The notes under the pieces were generated by a model. That model worked only from the letters and a program-made list of their open reading frames with translations. It was not told where the DNA came from and searched no databases. Below, piece by piece: positions 21,612 through 31,488 of a stretch of 64,000 nucleotides of DNA. A program made the position numbers and the translations under genes. Numbering within the stretch: position 1 is the stretch's first letter; each line of letters opens with the position of its first letter. Source of the DNA: Phytophthora hibernalis (taxonomy: Eukaryota > Oomycota > Peronosporomycetes > Peronosporales > Peronosporaceae); the NCBI GenBank assembly GCA_012656075.1, contig JAAKBF010000247.1, positions 434,001 through 498,000 on the forward strand, given 5' to 3'.

Positions 21612-23273
21612 ATGCTGTCGACGCTGCTGTGGGTCGCGCTGGCGTTCGCAGTACTCGTGACGCAGGGTTACCTGATCGTGGCGCGCTTCCTGCGGCTCTT
21701 GCTGCACACGTACTTCCGCAAGATCGTGGTCTACGGTCTCAACAACTTCCCGCGTGAAGGACCCGTGATCCTGTGCCCGAACCACCCCAACATGCTCGTT
21801 GACGCCATCCTCGTTATGACGGAGGTCATCAGCCACGGCCGTAACCCGTACGTCTGGGCCAAGGGCTCTCTTCAGCAACCCCGTCGTCAGCTTCATCCTC
21901 AAGATCTTCGGCGCAGTACCTGTGTACCGCCCGCATCGCAAAGAAGATAGTCTGGCAGACATGGACTCGGACAAAACACCAGAGCAGCTGGAGGCCGCCA
22001 ATCGCGCCATGTTCGAGCATACGTGGCGTGTGCTAAATGAGGGCAACGTCATGGTGCTCTTCCCCGAAGGAACGTCCTACACGGCGCCGAAGATGTTGTC
22101 TTTGCGCACAGGTGTTGTGCGTGTGGCGACGGGGTTTGCCAAGCACTATGACCAGCCCATCCCGATCATTCCTCTCGGGCTCAACTACTTCAACAAGGAC
22201 CACTTTCGGAGTCAAATGACGCTGGAATTCGGCCCGCCCGTGCTGATCACGCCTGATATGGTGCAAAGCGAAGCGTTCAAGGAGGACGAACACAGCGAGG
22301 TGAAACGATTGACCCATGAACTAGAGGAGCGAATGCACGACGTCACTCTGAACGCGTCCGATTTTAGCACCATTCACGCGGCGCGAATGATGCGACGCCT
22401 GTATCTGAACACGCCAGGGTCTATCGATGCCAATAAGGAAGTCCGTTTGACGCAGTACATTATCAACATGCTGGAGGAGGAGTCTCGCGACGACGAGCAG
22501 ATGAAGCGCATCGCAATGATTCGAGAAAAGGTATTGCGATACAAGGACCAACTGGACAGGTTGCGGCTGAAAGACCAAGAGGTGAATTTGCCCGTGCCGA
22601 AGGAACAATCGCTCTTGCAGCTGTTCTTGGAGCGAATCCTCTACCTGCTTGTCTTGCTGCCATTGGCGACACCCGGGCTTTTGCTGAATTTCCCGTATTA
22701 TTTTATTGGTAAGTTGGTTTTTGCTTTCTGCTGCTGAGATGATCGAACTCACTGTTGTGTGGGGAACCAGGGACGAAGATGAACAGTCTTGCAGGATTCG
22801 TCGAATCAAAGTCCATGTTCAAGATCTTCGCTGCGGGGTATGTTAGCTACGTGCCTTTCAACCTCTGCAAGAATGGTGCTAACGTGACTGCTGTTGTTGT
22901 GCGCAGTGTGTTGGTCCCCGTTCACTGGCTAGTGCTCATTCTTGCAACGTGGTATTTCCTTGGGTCTTCATATGCGTACGCGCTTGCCGTGGGGCTACCT
23001 ATACTACTTTACTCGCACATTCGTGTGCTTGAGGAAGGCCGCTCCATTGCGGAGAACGTGTACTTCCTCTTCAACATCACGGCCCACGCAGATCAGGTCG
23101 CAGTGCTTCGTAAGGAGCGCGAGCTCTTAGCAGAAGAAGTACACGAGCTGGTTACTACGTGCGTGGATGCCAAGTTCCTCTCGGCCGTACACAAGTCTAT
23201 TGCAAGTTCACCGAGAAAGCGTCAGCTGCGCCATCGCGCCTCCTCCACCAGCGACACTCTGCTTGCAAGATGA
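21612..23273 (+). CDS. Glycerol-3-phosphate/DHAP acyltransferase (Sct1/Gpt2-like PlsC family), one frame break
   Basis: Membrane enzyme of the first step of glycerolipid synthesis, transferring acyl groups to glycerol-3-phosphate or dihydroxyacetone phosphate. Exons 21612-22708, 22771-22837 and 22907-23273 (introns 62 and 69 bp), about 510 residues. An N-terminal membrane anchor precedes the PlsC domain: NHPNMLVDA (about 57-65), whose H-x5-D spacing matches the Sct1/Gpt2 group rather than H-x4-D, then VPVYRP and FPEGTSYT (about 150). A helical linker and two or more hydrophobic segments follow from about 330. The frame changes at 21861-21872, where a CT dinucleotide in CTCTC seems missing (KGSLFSNPVV when restored). 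The start is the first ATG in frame; upstream sequence is open but lacks one. Confidence 0.8.
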
Positions 23274-23481
23274 CGACATTAGAGCGGCTAGACACGTTGA
23301 AAGAAATTGTTGCGATGTATATAATGCATCTTTGTGACATCGGATCAATTGCGTCGCGCGGGCCTTCTCACCATGAAGTGAATGACGCAGAGTAAACGGC
23401 AGCCGTGACGCAGTGACGTCCAGCTTTTCAGGAGCACCGTGATAGCATGTGAACGAAGGTGTGCTTGATTCGTGTCTCTTG

Positions 23482-23994
23482 CTACTGGGACGAACTGCGG
23501 AGCTCGAGCCCGACATCATGCCGCTTTTTCTCCTTGTCTTTCAGCTCGTCTGCAAAATCACACAACAGGTAAGACTACCCCCCTGGAGAAAGAATAATCC
23601 TACAGCACCAGTAACGTACTCTGCTTGGTTTTGACAATGACATCTCGTCTGTCCAGGAAGAACACGTTGGCCCTCTTGGTGTAAGTAGTCTGGCATTCAC
23701 AAGCACAACGACATCAAAGTTATGCAATCTGCAAAAATAACCCCACCACTCTTGCAAACGTTGTAAAATTGTGCAAACGCACCCTCTTCGGCTTCACCGT
23801 GTCGAGCTCGCTCAGCGCGACCTTCAGCTGCAGAATCTGCCATTAAACACGACCCGAACCCGTCAGTCCGATACAAAAACAACCCACACCACTTTCAACT
23901 AACGCACCTCTTCATCGAGCTTATGGGCGAGCTGCTGCGCCTTCCAGCGGTCGTCGCCGCCGATCTGTTCCGTCACCTCTTCAATCTTGGCCAT
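23482..23994 (-). CDS. ASDURF-like prefoldin-type small protein
   Basis: Four short exons on the minus strand: 23994-23908, 23836-23783, 23689-23620 and 23549-23482, giving exactly 93 codons. Introns of 71, 93 and 70 bp all have GT-AG ends and good donors (GTGCGT, GTGCGT, GTACGT). The 92-residue product is a helical hairpin protein: an N-terminal heptad-like segment (QLAHKLDEEILQLKVALSEL), a turn with YTKRANVFFLDRRDV, and a second charged helix ending RSSSQ. This resembles ASDURF, the prefoldin-like subunit of the human PAQosome (R2TP/URI complex), encoded there by an upstream ORF of ASNSD1, about 96 residues. The resemblance rests on the VFFL-x-R core and length. Here it is an independent gene. 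Its promoter is shared with the next gene, 98 bp between starts. Confidence 0.6.
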
Positions 23995-24010
23995 CGCTTT
24001 ATTTTCCTGA

Positions 24011-24033
24011 ATGGCTACATAATATGTAGCCAT
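24011..24033. promoter_or_regulatory. 23-bp palindrome in a bidirectional promoter
   Basis: Eleven-base arms ATGGCTACATA and TATGTAGCCAT pair perfectly around a single central A. It sits in the 98-bp gap between two divergent start codons (23994 minus, 24093 plus). It could bind a dimeric factor controlling both genes; alternatively the left half may be part of the 5' leader of either transcript. A second, overlapping partial arm (CATATTATG) follows. Confidence 0.6.
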
Positions 24034-24092
24034 ATTATGTTCTTTAAATTTATGTGGCCCACAAATGGCTTCTTTCTGTGGAACAGATCAAG

Positions 24093-26252
24093 ATGAACGA
24101 GGAAGACGAGTTCGGTATGAGCAAGACGTCGCGGGACGCTGACCCGATGGAGCAGGAGCCCAAAAGCGCTGTGAAAGACCACCAAGACTTCAACTTCCTG
24201 GATGCTGACGAGATCCGCGCGGCTGTGGCATCAGGGGACAAGCGCGCTGTGCCTCTGTGGATGACCAGCATGCCGGTGGAGAAGGATCCGAGCCAATGGA
24301 CCATTCTGGAGGTGCAGATCCGCCCCGACCGCGCGTGGGAAGTTATGAAGGAGCTCATCGCCACTGTTTGCATCGGAAAAGGCCTCGTTCTGGAAGAAGA
24401 ACGCGCTAATTCGGTGCTGTTCCGCAACAAAGTGACGCAGGAGTCGGTGGCCCACGGAATGGCCAATACTGCCACGTTCCTCAATGTGTTCGTGCGCATC
24501 GGCGTGTCTCCGGCCAAATTGCGAGTGGTGGACATCTGCACGTTGGTGTCGGATGAGAACAAGCTGTTGGGAGGCATGATGCCGATGGGAAGGAGCTCTT
24601 TGTGGTCGACACAGGACCACAACCAGTCGCACAAGTATGCGCTGGACCAACTACTGGGGGCGCTACAGTCAACTTTTCTGAGCCAGTGTCTCTCACTGAG
24701 CTATTTGTACATGTCCACCCCAGAAAACTCCATGGATTCAGGTACCGCCTGCTTGAGCGCTATCTCTTCATAAGTTGTTCATTTATTTGACACCGCTTTG
24801 TGTGGATTGTACAGTTGACGATGCAGAGTTGGATGAAGGATATGTTGCGGATCTGAAAAAGCATTCAGCAGGTGGATTACATTAAGTGATTGCTGCTCAA
24901 GTGACCGCTGGTGGAATACTAACGTGTATCTTGCTATTTTTCAGTGAGATGAAAGCAAACATGAGAGATCTGTGCATCCCGTTGGAATCGTATGCCTACG
25001 ACCAGGAATTTGCATGTGCATTGCTCATCGGGCTACTGGAACCGACGCTGAAGAAATACGGGATCAAGCTAAGTGACGCATGTGTAGATGGTGAGGACCC
25101 GAAAGATAACACAGGCGAGACGATTATCGACGCTAAAGCTCTTTCGACAAGTGAGGACATCCCAGTATTGACTGAAGAGAAGGTGCCTAGTTCTCATGAT
25201 CCGGAGCCTTTGGACTCTTCACCATCAACCGACAAAGCTCCACCAAGTGATGCAGGCAAAATCTATGGAGAAGTGATTTCTGAGATGGTCCAAACGCTGT
25301 GGAGAGTGTGCAAAGAAGACTGCGAGGTAAGAATCCGAGCAAAAATTGATGAGAAGCAACAGCAAGTGACTGCACGGGTGGAAGCTGTGCAAAGTTTACG
25401 GATTCGGGCTATTCGGGCTGTTATGGAAGTGTAAGTTTCACCGTGTTCCGTGCTGGGTATGCGAAGAATAACTAACCCGATGATATGCTGCAGGGATGGT
25501 GCTGAAGTTTCGAGTCTCAACTCCTCAGCTGCTGGTGACAGGTACGAAATCTTTTGCCGAACCGGTCTTTCCGCTCTCATGGGTGAACTGAAGCATGTCG
25601 TTGTTTTATACTTTTGCAGAAATAATGTGCTTCTCTACGAGGCCTCATGCATGGCGAATGGCATTCCTGTCACGTTGCATGTGACTTATGGGTACGACTT
25701 GCACTGTTTTAAAATGGCAGTAGCACCCCGATCAAAATGCCTATGAGCTAATGACATGGCATGCGTGACGTTTTGATGTTTCGCTGTAGCAACGTGATTT
25801 ATCGGAGCATGATGCCTGTATTTGCGCACACAACGGTAGTTCCGTTTGAAGATGTTGTAAATGTTGTCCAGACAACTTCGTTTGGAATTCAGGTGGTATT
25901 TGTGGAGCTGGATTTAGCTAAGCATACGAAGGGGATCACAATTGCTATGGGGCTTGAAGTTGATCTGCTGTATCAGCTTTTGCACGAGGTATGCTGGCGT
26001 GATTGTGAACTACTTGAGTCATGACTGATATATACACTTGTCTTTTTGCAGCTTTTCTCCATGCATCAACGCGAGATCAGGGCAAGCATTGCCGCCTTGC
26101 CACCTCTCCAGCAACAGGAGATCGAGAAAAACCCGACCGAACTGAAGAATATTTTAGGCTCTGAAGAGGAGGAAACGAAGGAGGACGAGGCAGCTGAAGC
26201 AACTGTGTCACCCGCTGCTGCTGCTTCAGCTGACAGTACCGCATCAACCTAG
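24093..26252 (+). CDS. Unknown conserved-looking protein, seven exons
   Basis: Exons about 24093-24741, 24815-24871, 24945-25430, 25494-25541, 25620-25691, 25790-25988 and 26052-26252; roughly 570 residues. I do not recognise the family. The N-terminal part is acidic, then has an alpha/beta-looking segment (WTILEVQIRPDRAWEVMKEL). The centre holds an acidic, Ser/Pro-rich linker near 25100-25250 and basic helix EVRIRAKIDEK. Later exons encode regular strands and helices (NNVLLYEASCM, VIYRSMMPVFAH, FGIQVVFVELDL). The tail is acidic and Ala-rich. One frame break is clear at G5 24656-24660 (extra G gives GATVNFSEPVSLTELF). The joins around exon 2 do not read through in any single frame, so at least one further indel or a mis-set splice site lies there. 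Confidence 0.55.
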
Positions 26253-26399
26253 GACACCTGTGAATGAGTGAGCAGCAAGTATCTTGCCACAAACATGCGT
26301 TTCAAGTGTCTTTTTCTGCAGATATATAATTTATTTCAAATATCGCGGAGCTGCATCTACCAACTTGCAGGTGTGCAGCTTTCACAAATTCTTGCCATT

Positions 26400-26746
26400 T
26401 CAGCACTCACGGAAACCGCGAGGCTCGGACTCCCAACTCAACGGTGGTGCCGACGGTTGATACTCACGAGCGAGAGGAATGGATTCAATAGCCGGCAGAG
26501 AGTCGTAGTTTGAGTCCCCATAAGCGGCTCCTCCATGTCGCTCTCCATCATATTAGCGCTCGGAACACGCGCCATCTCATGGTGTCGCTGCTTCCGGAGG
26601 CAGCAATGGCGGTACAGGAAGCAGAAGAGGTAAGAGCTGCACAAGAAGACGGTCACGAAGCCCACGAGCAGAGCATCCGCCCACTGCATTCGATGGAGCC
26701 GGGCGCTCTGTTGCAGCGAGGAGGGCGCGTTCGTGTCGACCCACAT
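26400..26746 (-). CDS. Small single-pass membrane protein or 3' exon of a larger gene, one frame break
   Basis: From ATG 26746 the frame gives a short lumenal start, one hydrophobic helix (WADALLVGFVTVFLCSSYLF) and a Cys/His/Arg-rich juxtamembrane segment, then a cytosolic tail. One extra base at CCCC 26516-26519 (plus strand) turns the tail into GDSNYDSLPAIESIPLA and a stop at 26400, more protein-like than the uncorrected reading. YDSL fits a tyrosine-type sorting signal. About 115 residues. No signal peptide is seen upstream, so a 5' exon may be missing. It converges on the unknown gene ending at 26252. Confidence 0.45.
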
Positions 26747-26760
26747 CTTGAAGCGCAAAT

Positions 26761-26832
26761 TGACAATTGAGTTTTTGGTGACACAAAAATTTCGACTGAC
26801 AATTGAGTTTTCTGATGACACAAATTTTGGGT
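26761..26832. repeat. Tandem duplication, two 36-bp copies
   Basis: TGACAATTGAGTTTT opens copies at 26761-26796 and 26797-26832; both contain GACACAAA further in, with a few substitutions. It lies just upstream of the ATG of the small membrane protein gene. Confidence 0.75.
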
Positions 26833-27054
26833 CTGACTAAAACCAGGTACCAAATCAGTTCGATTAGCACAACAACTTCGACTAAGTTCATGATTTTACA
26901 TCTTCGAACTGCTACAGAGAAAAGGTGTAGTGGTGCAAGTGCGGCGTAATGAACCCTCTTGCGCGCCATACAGACGCAATTTGACGATAAACATGAAGTA
27001 TGCAAATTCACCTCGTTAAACCATACAGTAGACAGAATCGCATCCGCGGCCTTG

Positions 27055-28658
27055 TTACTTAGTCGCTGGGTTGTTCACCGCCTTGTCCATGAGTGAATTC
27101 ACGATAAGCTCCTGGCTGGCCGTGATGCTGTTGGCAGCAGCGCCCATCATGAACTTAGTCATGGCTCCCATGACGGGGGAATCTTTTCAGGTTGCTCTTG
27201 TCCGTGCTCGAGCGACACCAACGAGCACATCTGAAGTAGGCACCGTGGTTCAACGGACTGTGAAGAGGGCACCGATGAACGCTTGGCGACAGCATAGCAT
27301 TGGTGGCGGTGTGTCAACCCCGCGAACGGTTCATCCACCACTTCCAGCGGAGTTTTGATCGAGATAAACACCACTACGACACGGTCTTCTTCCACGTAGC
27401 GGCGAAGAACTTGTTTGACACGGAACATGGCGTGCGTCGAGCCAACGTACATCTCCTTTGCAAAATTCTCGATGATTGTATCAGATTCGTCCAAGACCTA
27501 CAGTGCACACAAGTTATAGGTAAGCAACGAAAGGACGAATGTTGCTGACAGCAAAAGTGATACTATACCTTTGCAGTCTTCTCATACACCGTGCCTCTGT
27601 GTTTGTCAGCGCCCTTGAAGTGGTCCCAAACCGCCTTTGCAGTGGTGTCCATATCGAAAGGGAGCACTTTGTTGGAGAAAACATCCAAGTAAATGCCATC
27701 GTCTCCATCGCGCACTTGGGTGTCCTTATACGTGACCTCCATCGAGTTCAAGCCATTTGTGCAGAATACAGCATCCATCTCTCGGTATGCACCCTCCAAA
27801 ATCACAAGCATATCTTCAAAGTCGCCGAGGTCCGTGTGGTAGTTTACCATACGACCCGTCGCAAAATCGGTAGTGTCCGGCGACACCGTGCGAGAACACT
27901 CCATAAGCTGCACGATCATCACCACATAAGAACCAAAACAAGTAGCAAAGCACAATCAACAGCAGCCGTTACCTGATTCTTTGCTCGCTTGAGCAGCAGC
28001 ACCTGCATGCTCTTGGCAGCTTTGAGTTGGCTCTCCAGCACGAGCTTCAGCCGTGCATTCTCAATCTCCGCCTTCTCCCTGCGCTTGCGTTGCTGCTGCG
28101 CCACAGGCTTCCACACCGACTGCTCTGCAACGGACGTGGACACCAGCGCACCATCATGTCCTGTAGTGACATCTTCGTGCCCATCCTGCTTGATCAGCTT
28201 CACGGACGTTCTGTGCTGCTGTAGAGTGTCCAGCTCGGCCTCCAATTGGGCCACTTTCTCTTTCAGATACGCCACTTCAATGCGACGCTCGTTCCTGGCC
28301 CGATTCGAGTCGCCAGTCACCCAACTCTTGCGCAGCAGCTTCTTGGCCGTCGATCGTCTTGGTGCTCGCGTGCGCTTGGGCTTCTCACACTCGATACGAC
28401 GTGGCGACCCATCCTCATCAGTCGTCGTGTGGTGGTTCTCGCTGTTCGACGCTGGGGACGACACTGCGTTGGGGTTCAGAGGCGGAGAAGCCACCGACGA
28501 GGAGACCCCTTGCAACTCGGGAAGCCCAGCGCCCACTCCATCTCCTGCTTGTTCAGCCCCTCCATAGACTGCATGGGGGCGTTGCCGTCCGCGAACTCGT
28601 CCACGAAGGACAGCGCAGCCTCGAAGGCCGCCATCTCGTCGTCCGCCAGGAAGGCCAT
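27055..28658 (-). CDS. bZIP and START-like protein of the M96 mating-specific type, two frame breaks
   Basis: Exons 28658-27973, 27907-27569 and 27497-27055, about 489 residues. The acidic N-terminus (FLADDEMAAFEAALSFVDEF) is followed by a Ser/Pro linker, a basic stretch (KRTRAPRRSTAKKLLRK, then SNRARNERRIEV) and a heptad helix (LKEKVAQLEAELDTLQ), a bZIP-like arrangement. The second half, with WDHFKGADKHRG, EMYVGSTHAMFR and a closing FMMGAAANSITASQELI, looks like the START-type domain found in the expanded oomycete M96 family. A role in transcription during development is inferred. Breaks lie at GGG 28518-28520 and G5 27175-27179; both corrected, every exon is in phase. A 5' untranslated intron may end near 28690 (TGTTTCAG on the minus strand). 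Confidence 0.7.
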
Positions 28659-28940
28659 GCCAAGAGCTTCTTTGTCGACGCTGTTCAATACTGAAACATG
28701 AATTGATTGCTGAATTCCGCTGGTGCATGTTTTCGGCCAATGGAAGACTGACAATGAGCGGGATATCTACCAATGAACGGGTTGTTGAACCTAATTGTGG
28801 TGTGCGTCACACTATCTGAAAGGCAACATGACGGTGATGAAAATGTGCGCTGCATTTGCGCAGTTTCAATTTGCATCTCACCAACTGTGCAATATGTGCA
28901 CTGCTCAATTGGTTATGTGTTGATAGGAATGTCTGCAGTT

Positions 28941-29490
28941 GAAGGATCTGATGGCTGCTGGGGTGGGATGTCCTGGTGTCGTGGAGGCTAGCGGCATCGT
29001 CCACGCGGGTGGCGCCTTGTGCTGTGCAAAACTATTGTCGAAGAAGTAAGTGGCGGTCGTGGTATCCTATGGATACTTCTTCTCGCGAGGTTTTGTTTCG
29101 TCTAACGAATGACATGGGGTATGTAACAGGCAGCCGACTACTTGGGCTTTGCCTGCGTGAATTACGCTCGAATACTGGATCCGGAGGTGCATACGTGTGA
29201 TCTTCTACATAGCGAAGTGACGCAGCATTGTTGATCCTGCCTCTGTTGTTGTGTCCCCATTCGCAGATCATCGTGCTTTCTGGAGGAGTTGCCGACATCG
29301 AGCAGATTTGCTGTGCCTACGCGAAGCACACCTGGAACTTCCCCGACCCGGTAAATCGGATGCTTGCTACGTCTATTGTCAACACGATTCACCACCACTT
29401 GAATGTCTACTGGTAGACGCGCATTGAGAAAGCAAGCGCTGGGTATGATTCGGGTATCATTGGTGCCGTCGCCGTTTGTAAGAACTCTAC
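28941..29490 (+). pseudogene. Truncated copy of the neighbouring ROK kinase gene
   Basis: Reads like scattered exons of the ROK gene downstream: DLMAAGVGCPGVVEASGIVHA (exon 2 region, about 28945-29008), then AADYLGFACVNYARILDPE (about 29129-29188), IIVLSGGVADIEQI-x-AYAKHTW (about 29266-29350) and IEKASAGYDSGIIGAVAVC (about 29424-29488). The nucleotide-binding start, the exons for the catalytic and zinc-binding centre and several residues (AGETY) are missing. Intron positions of the remaining exons match the intact gene, so this arose by DNA-level tandem duplication followed by internal deletion, not by retroposition. It is 240 bp upstream of the full gene, same strand. Confidence 0.8.
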
Positions 29491-29730
29491 ATGTAAGTGC
29501 GTGATGTGAGCGTAGAGTAAGCAGAAGTTTTGGTTGTCGAGCATTTGGACATGCCAATATCAAGCGAGCAACGTGTATGCATTTCATGCTCGTTTTGCCA
29601 GTTGCAACTTGAAGCGGTTTCGGCCAATCAGGTCTGTTGCCCAAGCTCAGAGCAAAGCCGCCTCACAAGTTGTGAGTCACAACTCAAGCGGTACAGCAGT
29701 GAGCGAGTGCAAGTGTCCAGGCAATAACCA

Positions 29731-31254
29731 ATGACGGCAGCGGTCATGTTCGCGGGCGTGGACATCGGAGGAACAGGCGTCAAGGTGGGCGTCGTCACGT
29801 CCGAGGGCTGCGTGGTTGCGCGCGCACAGGAGACGTACCACCCGGAGAAGCACGAGCCGCAGGATGTCGTGGACCTCGCCGTCTCCGTGCTGCACCAAGT
29901 ACTCACGACCGTGCGTGCATTGATCTTGATGGTACTTGATGGTGATTATCTCACCAGTCGTCTACGTGGTGCTGGCAGACGCGATTGGGATTGGGAGACT
30001 TGGAGGCGGTGGGCGTGGGCTGCCCCGGCGTCCTGGAAGCTGGGGCGTCATCCACGCGGCAGCCAACTTCCCGTCCTGGTTGGACGTGCCGCTCCAGCAA
30101 TTGTTCACTGACACCCTGGGCAGACCGGTTAGTAGGGAGTGCTCGGGGTTGTGGGTTGAGGAAGGGCTGGTGCTGATCGTCAGAATGCGGTGCTGTAGGT
30201 TACGGTGTGCAACGACGCGGATGCTGCCATTTTGGCGGAGCAGTGGGTCGGCACAGCCAAGGGTGGCATCAAGGACTTCATCATGCTCAGTGCGTGGATG
30301 CTGTGTGTTTCATGGAAGGTTACGATTTTGATCGTGAACTTTGGTATAGCTCTTGGTACGGGTGTAGGATTCGGTGTCGTTGCGAATGGGCAGCTCGTGC
30401 GCGGTGGAAGCAATACCATTGAAGGGGTCACATGGTGCGAAGTTTGCTAGCTGACAGATTAAATTGGCCGCTTAACGTAGCTAAACGTGTGCGTTTTCAT
30501 TTGTGCTCGTAGATTGTGGAGCGCAATGGACGACCGTGTGGTTGCTCTCAAAGAGGCTGTCTTGAAGCTTACAGCTCGGCTGGAGCATTGATGTCTCAGG
30601 TTCAAGAGCACTTGCGCGCTGGTATGATGCTGGTGCTGTGCGCTGCATTATAGGCCGTGGAACCCAAACGATTTCTGTTTACTGTGTTTCAATTATGTAG
30701 GAAGGGACTCGAGCCTCGCCAAATATTCGGAGGAAGATATCAATGCTGAGTTTGTCTTTAAGCATGCTGCTGAAGGCGACGGGCTCTGCAAGCATCTGAT
30801 CGAAGAGGTAACGAATGGCACTGCCCTTGCAACCATGTTTGGTTTGACTTACAAAGTCATGTGAAACGAATTGTACAGGCTGCCGACTACTTAGGTTTTG
30901 CCTGCGTGACTTTCTGCCGAATGTTAGATCCGGAGGTAAGGAAGAACATTCTGGGCTATTCTGACAGTGCTGCAGAAATAACCATGCCATTGACTGTGGT
31001 GTAACAGATTATCGTCCTGTCAGGAGGAATTGCTGAGGCCGGAGAGACCTACATCGAGCAAATTCGTCGTGCCTACGCGAAGCACACGTGGACTAAGTTC
31101 CCCAACCCGGTACGCTTGCGTTTTCGTTCCATTGCCTGCAACGAAACTCATGTTTTATGACGTATAGGTTCGTATTGAAAAGGCGAGCGCGGGTTATGAT
31201 TCGGGTATCATTGGTGCTGTTGCGGTATGCAAAAATCAATACAAAGGACAGTGA
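29731..31254 (+). CDS. ROK-family sugar kinase (bacterial-type glucokinase), two frame breaks
   Basis: ATP-dependent hexose kinase of the bacterial ROK family. Nine exons: 29731-29910, 29979-30127, 30199-30289, 30350-30434, 30513-30621, 30701-30807, 30879-30935, 31008-31109 and 31168-31254; about 322 residues. The phosphate loop DIGGTG is at 11-16. GVGCPGV, CNDADAAILAEQW (catalytic Asp), TLGTGVGFG, and the ROK zinc site H168 with C178, C180 and C185 (GGHM, then CGCSQRGCLEAY) are all present. The C-terminal half has IIVLSGGIAE. G runs at 30042-30045 and 30424-30427 each lack one base. The complete zinc motif and catalytic loop indicate an active enzyme; glucose as substrate is inferred. Confidence 0.88.
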
Positions 31255-31488
31255 AGTTACTATGGTGTCGTATGCAGGCAGACAAGTAAACATACTCATT
31301 TTCAGCTTCAGAAATCGATGATAGATGAATGAAGTCGCTGTTTGATGGAATGCTGAGTTTCTTTTATTTGATTTGATGATCTGACGGCAAAGCAGCAAGA
31401 AACAATAGCTTCCAGCTTGTAGGGTTATCGAAGGAGTTGCCGCGTTTCTTATCTGTCCTAGAGAAGCAGCTAACAATTGCTGACCAAG

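Noticed and set aside
25328..25396. Possible extra 69-bp intron in the unknown gene (GTAAGA to CAAAG)
   Set aside because: It has no pyrimidine tract and the segment reads as a regular charged helix in frame, so it was kept as exon.
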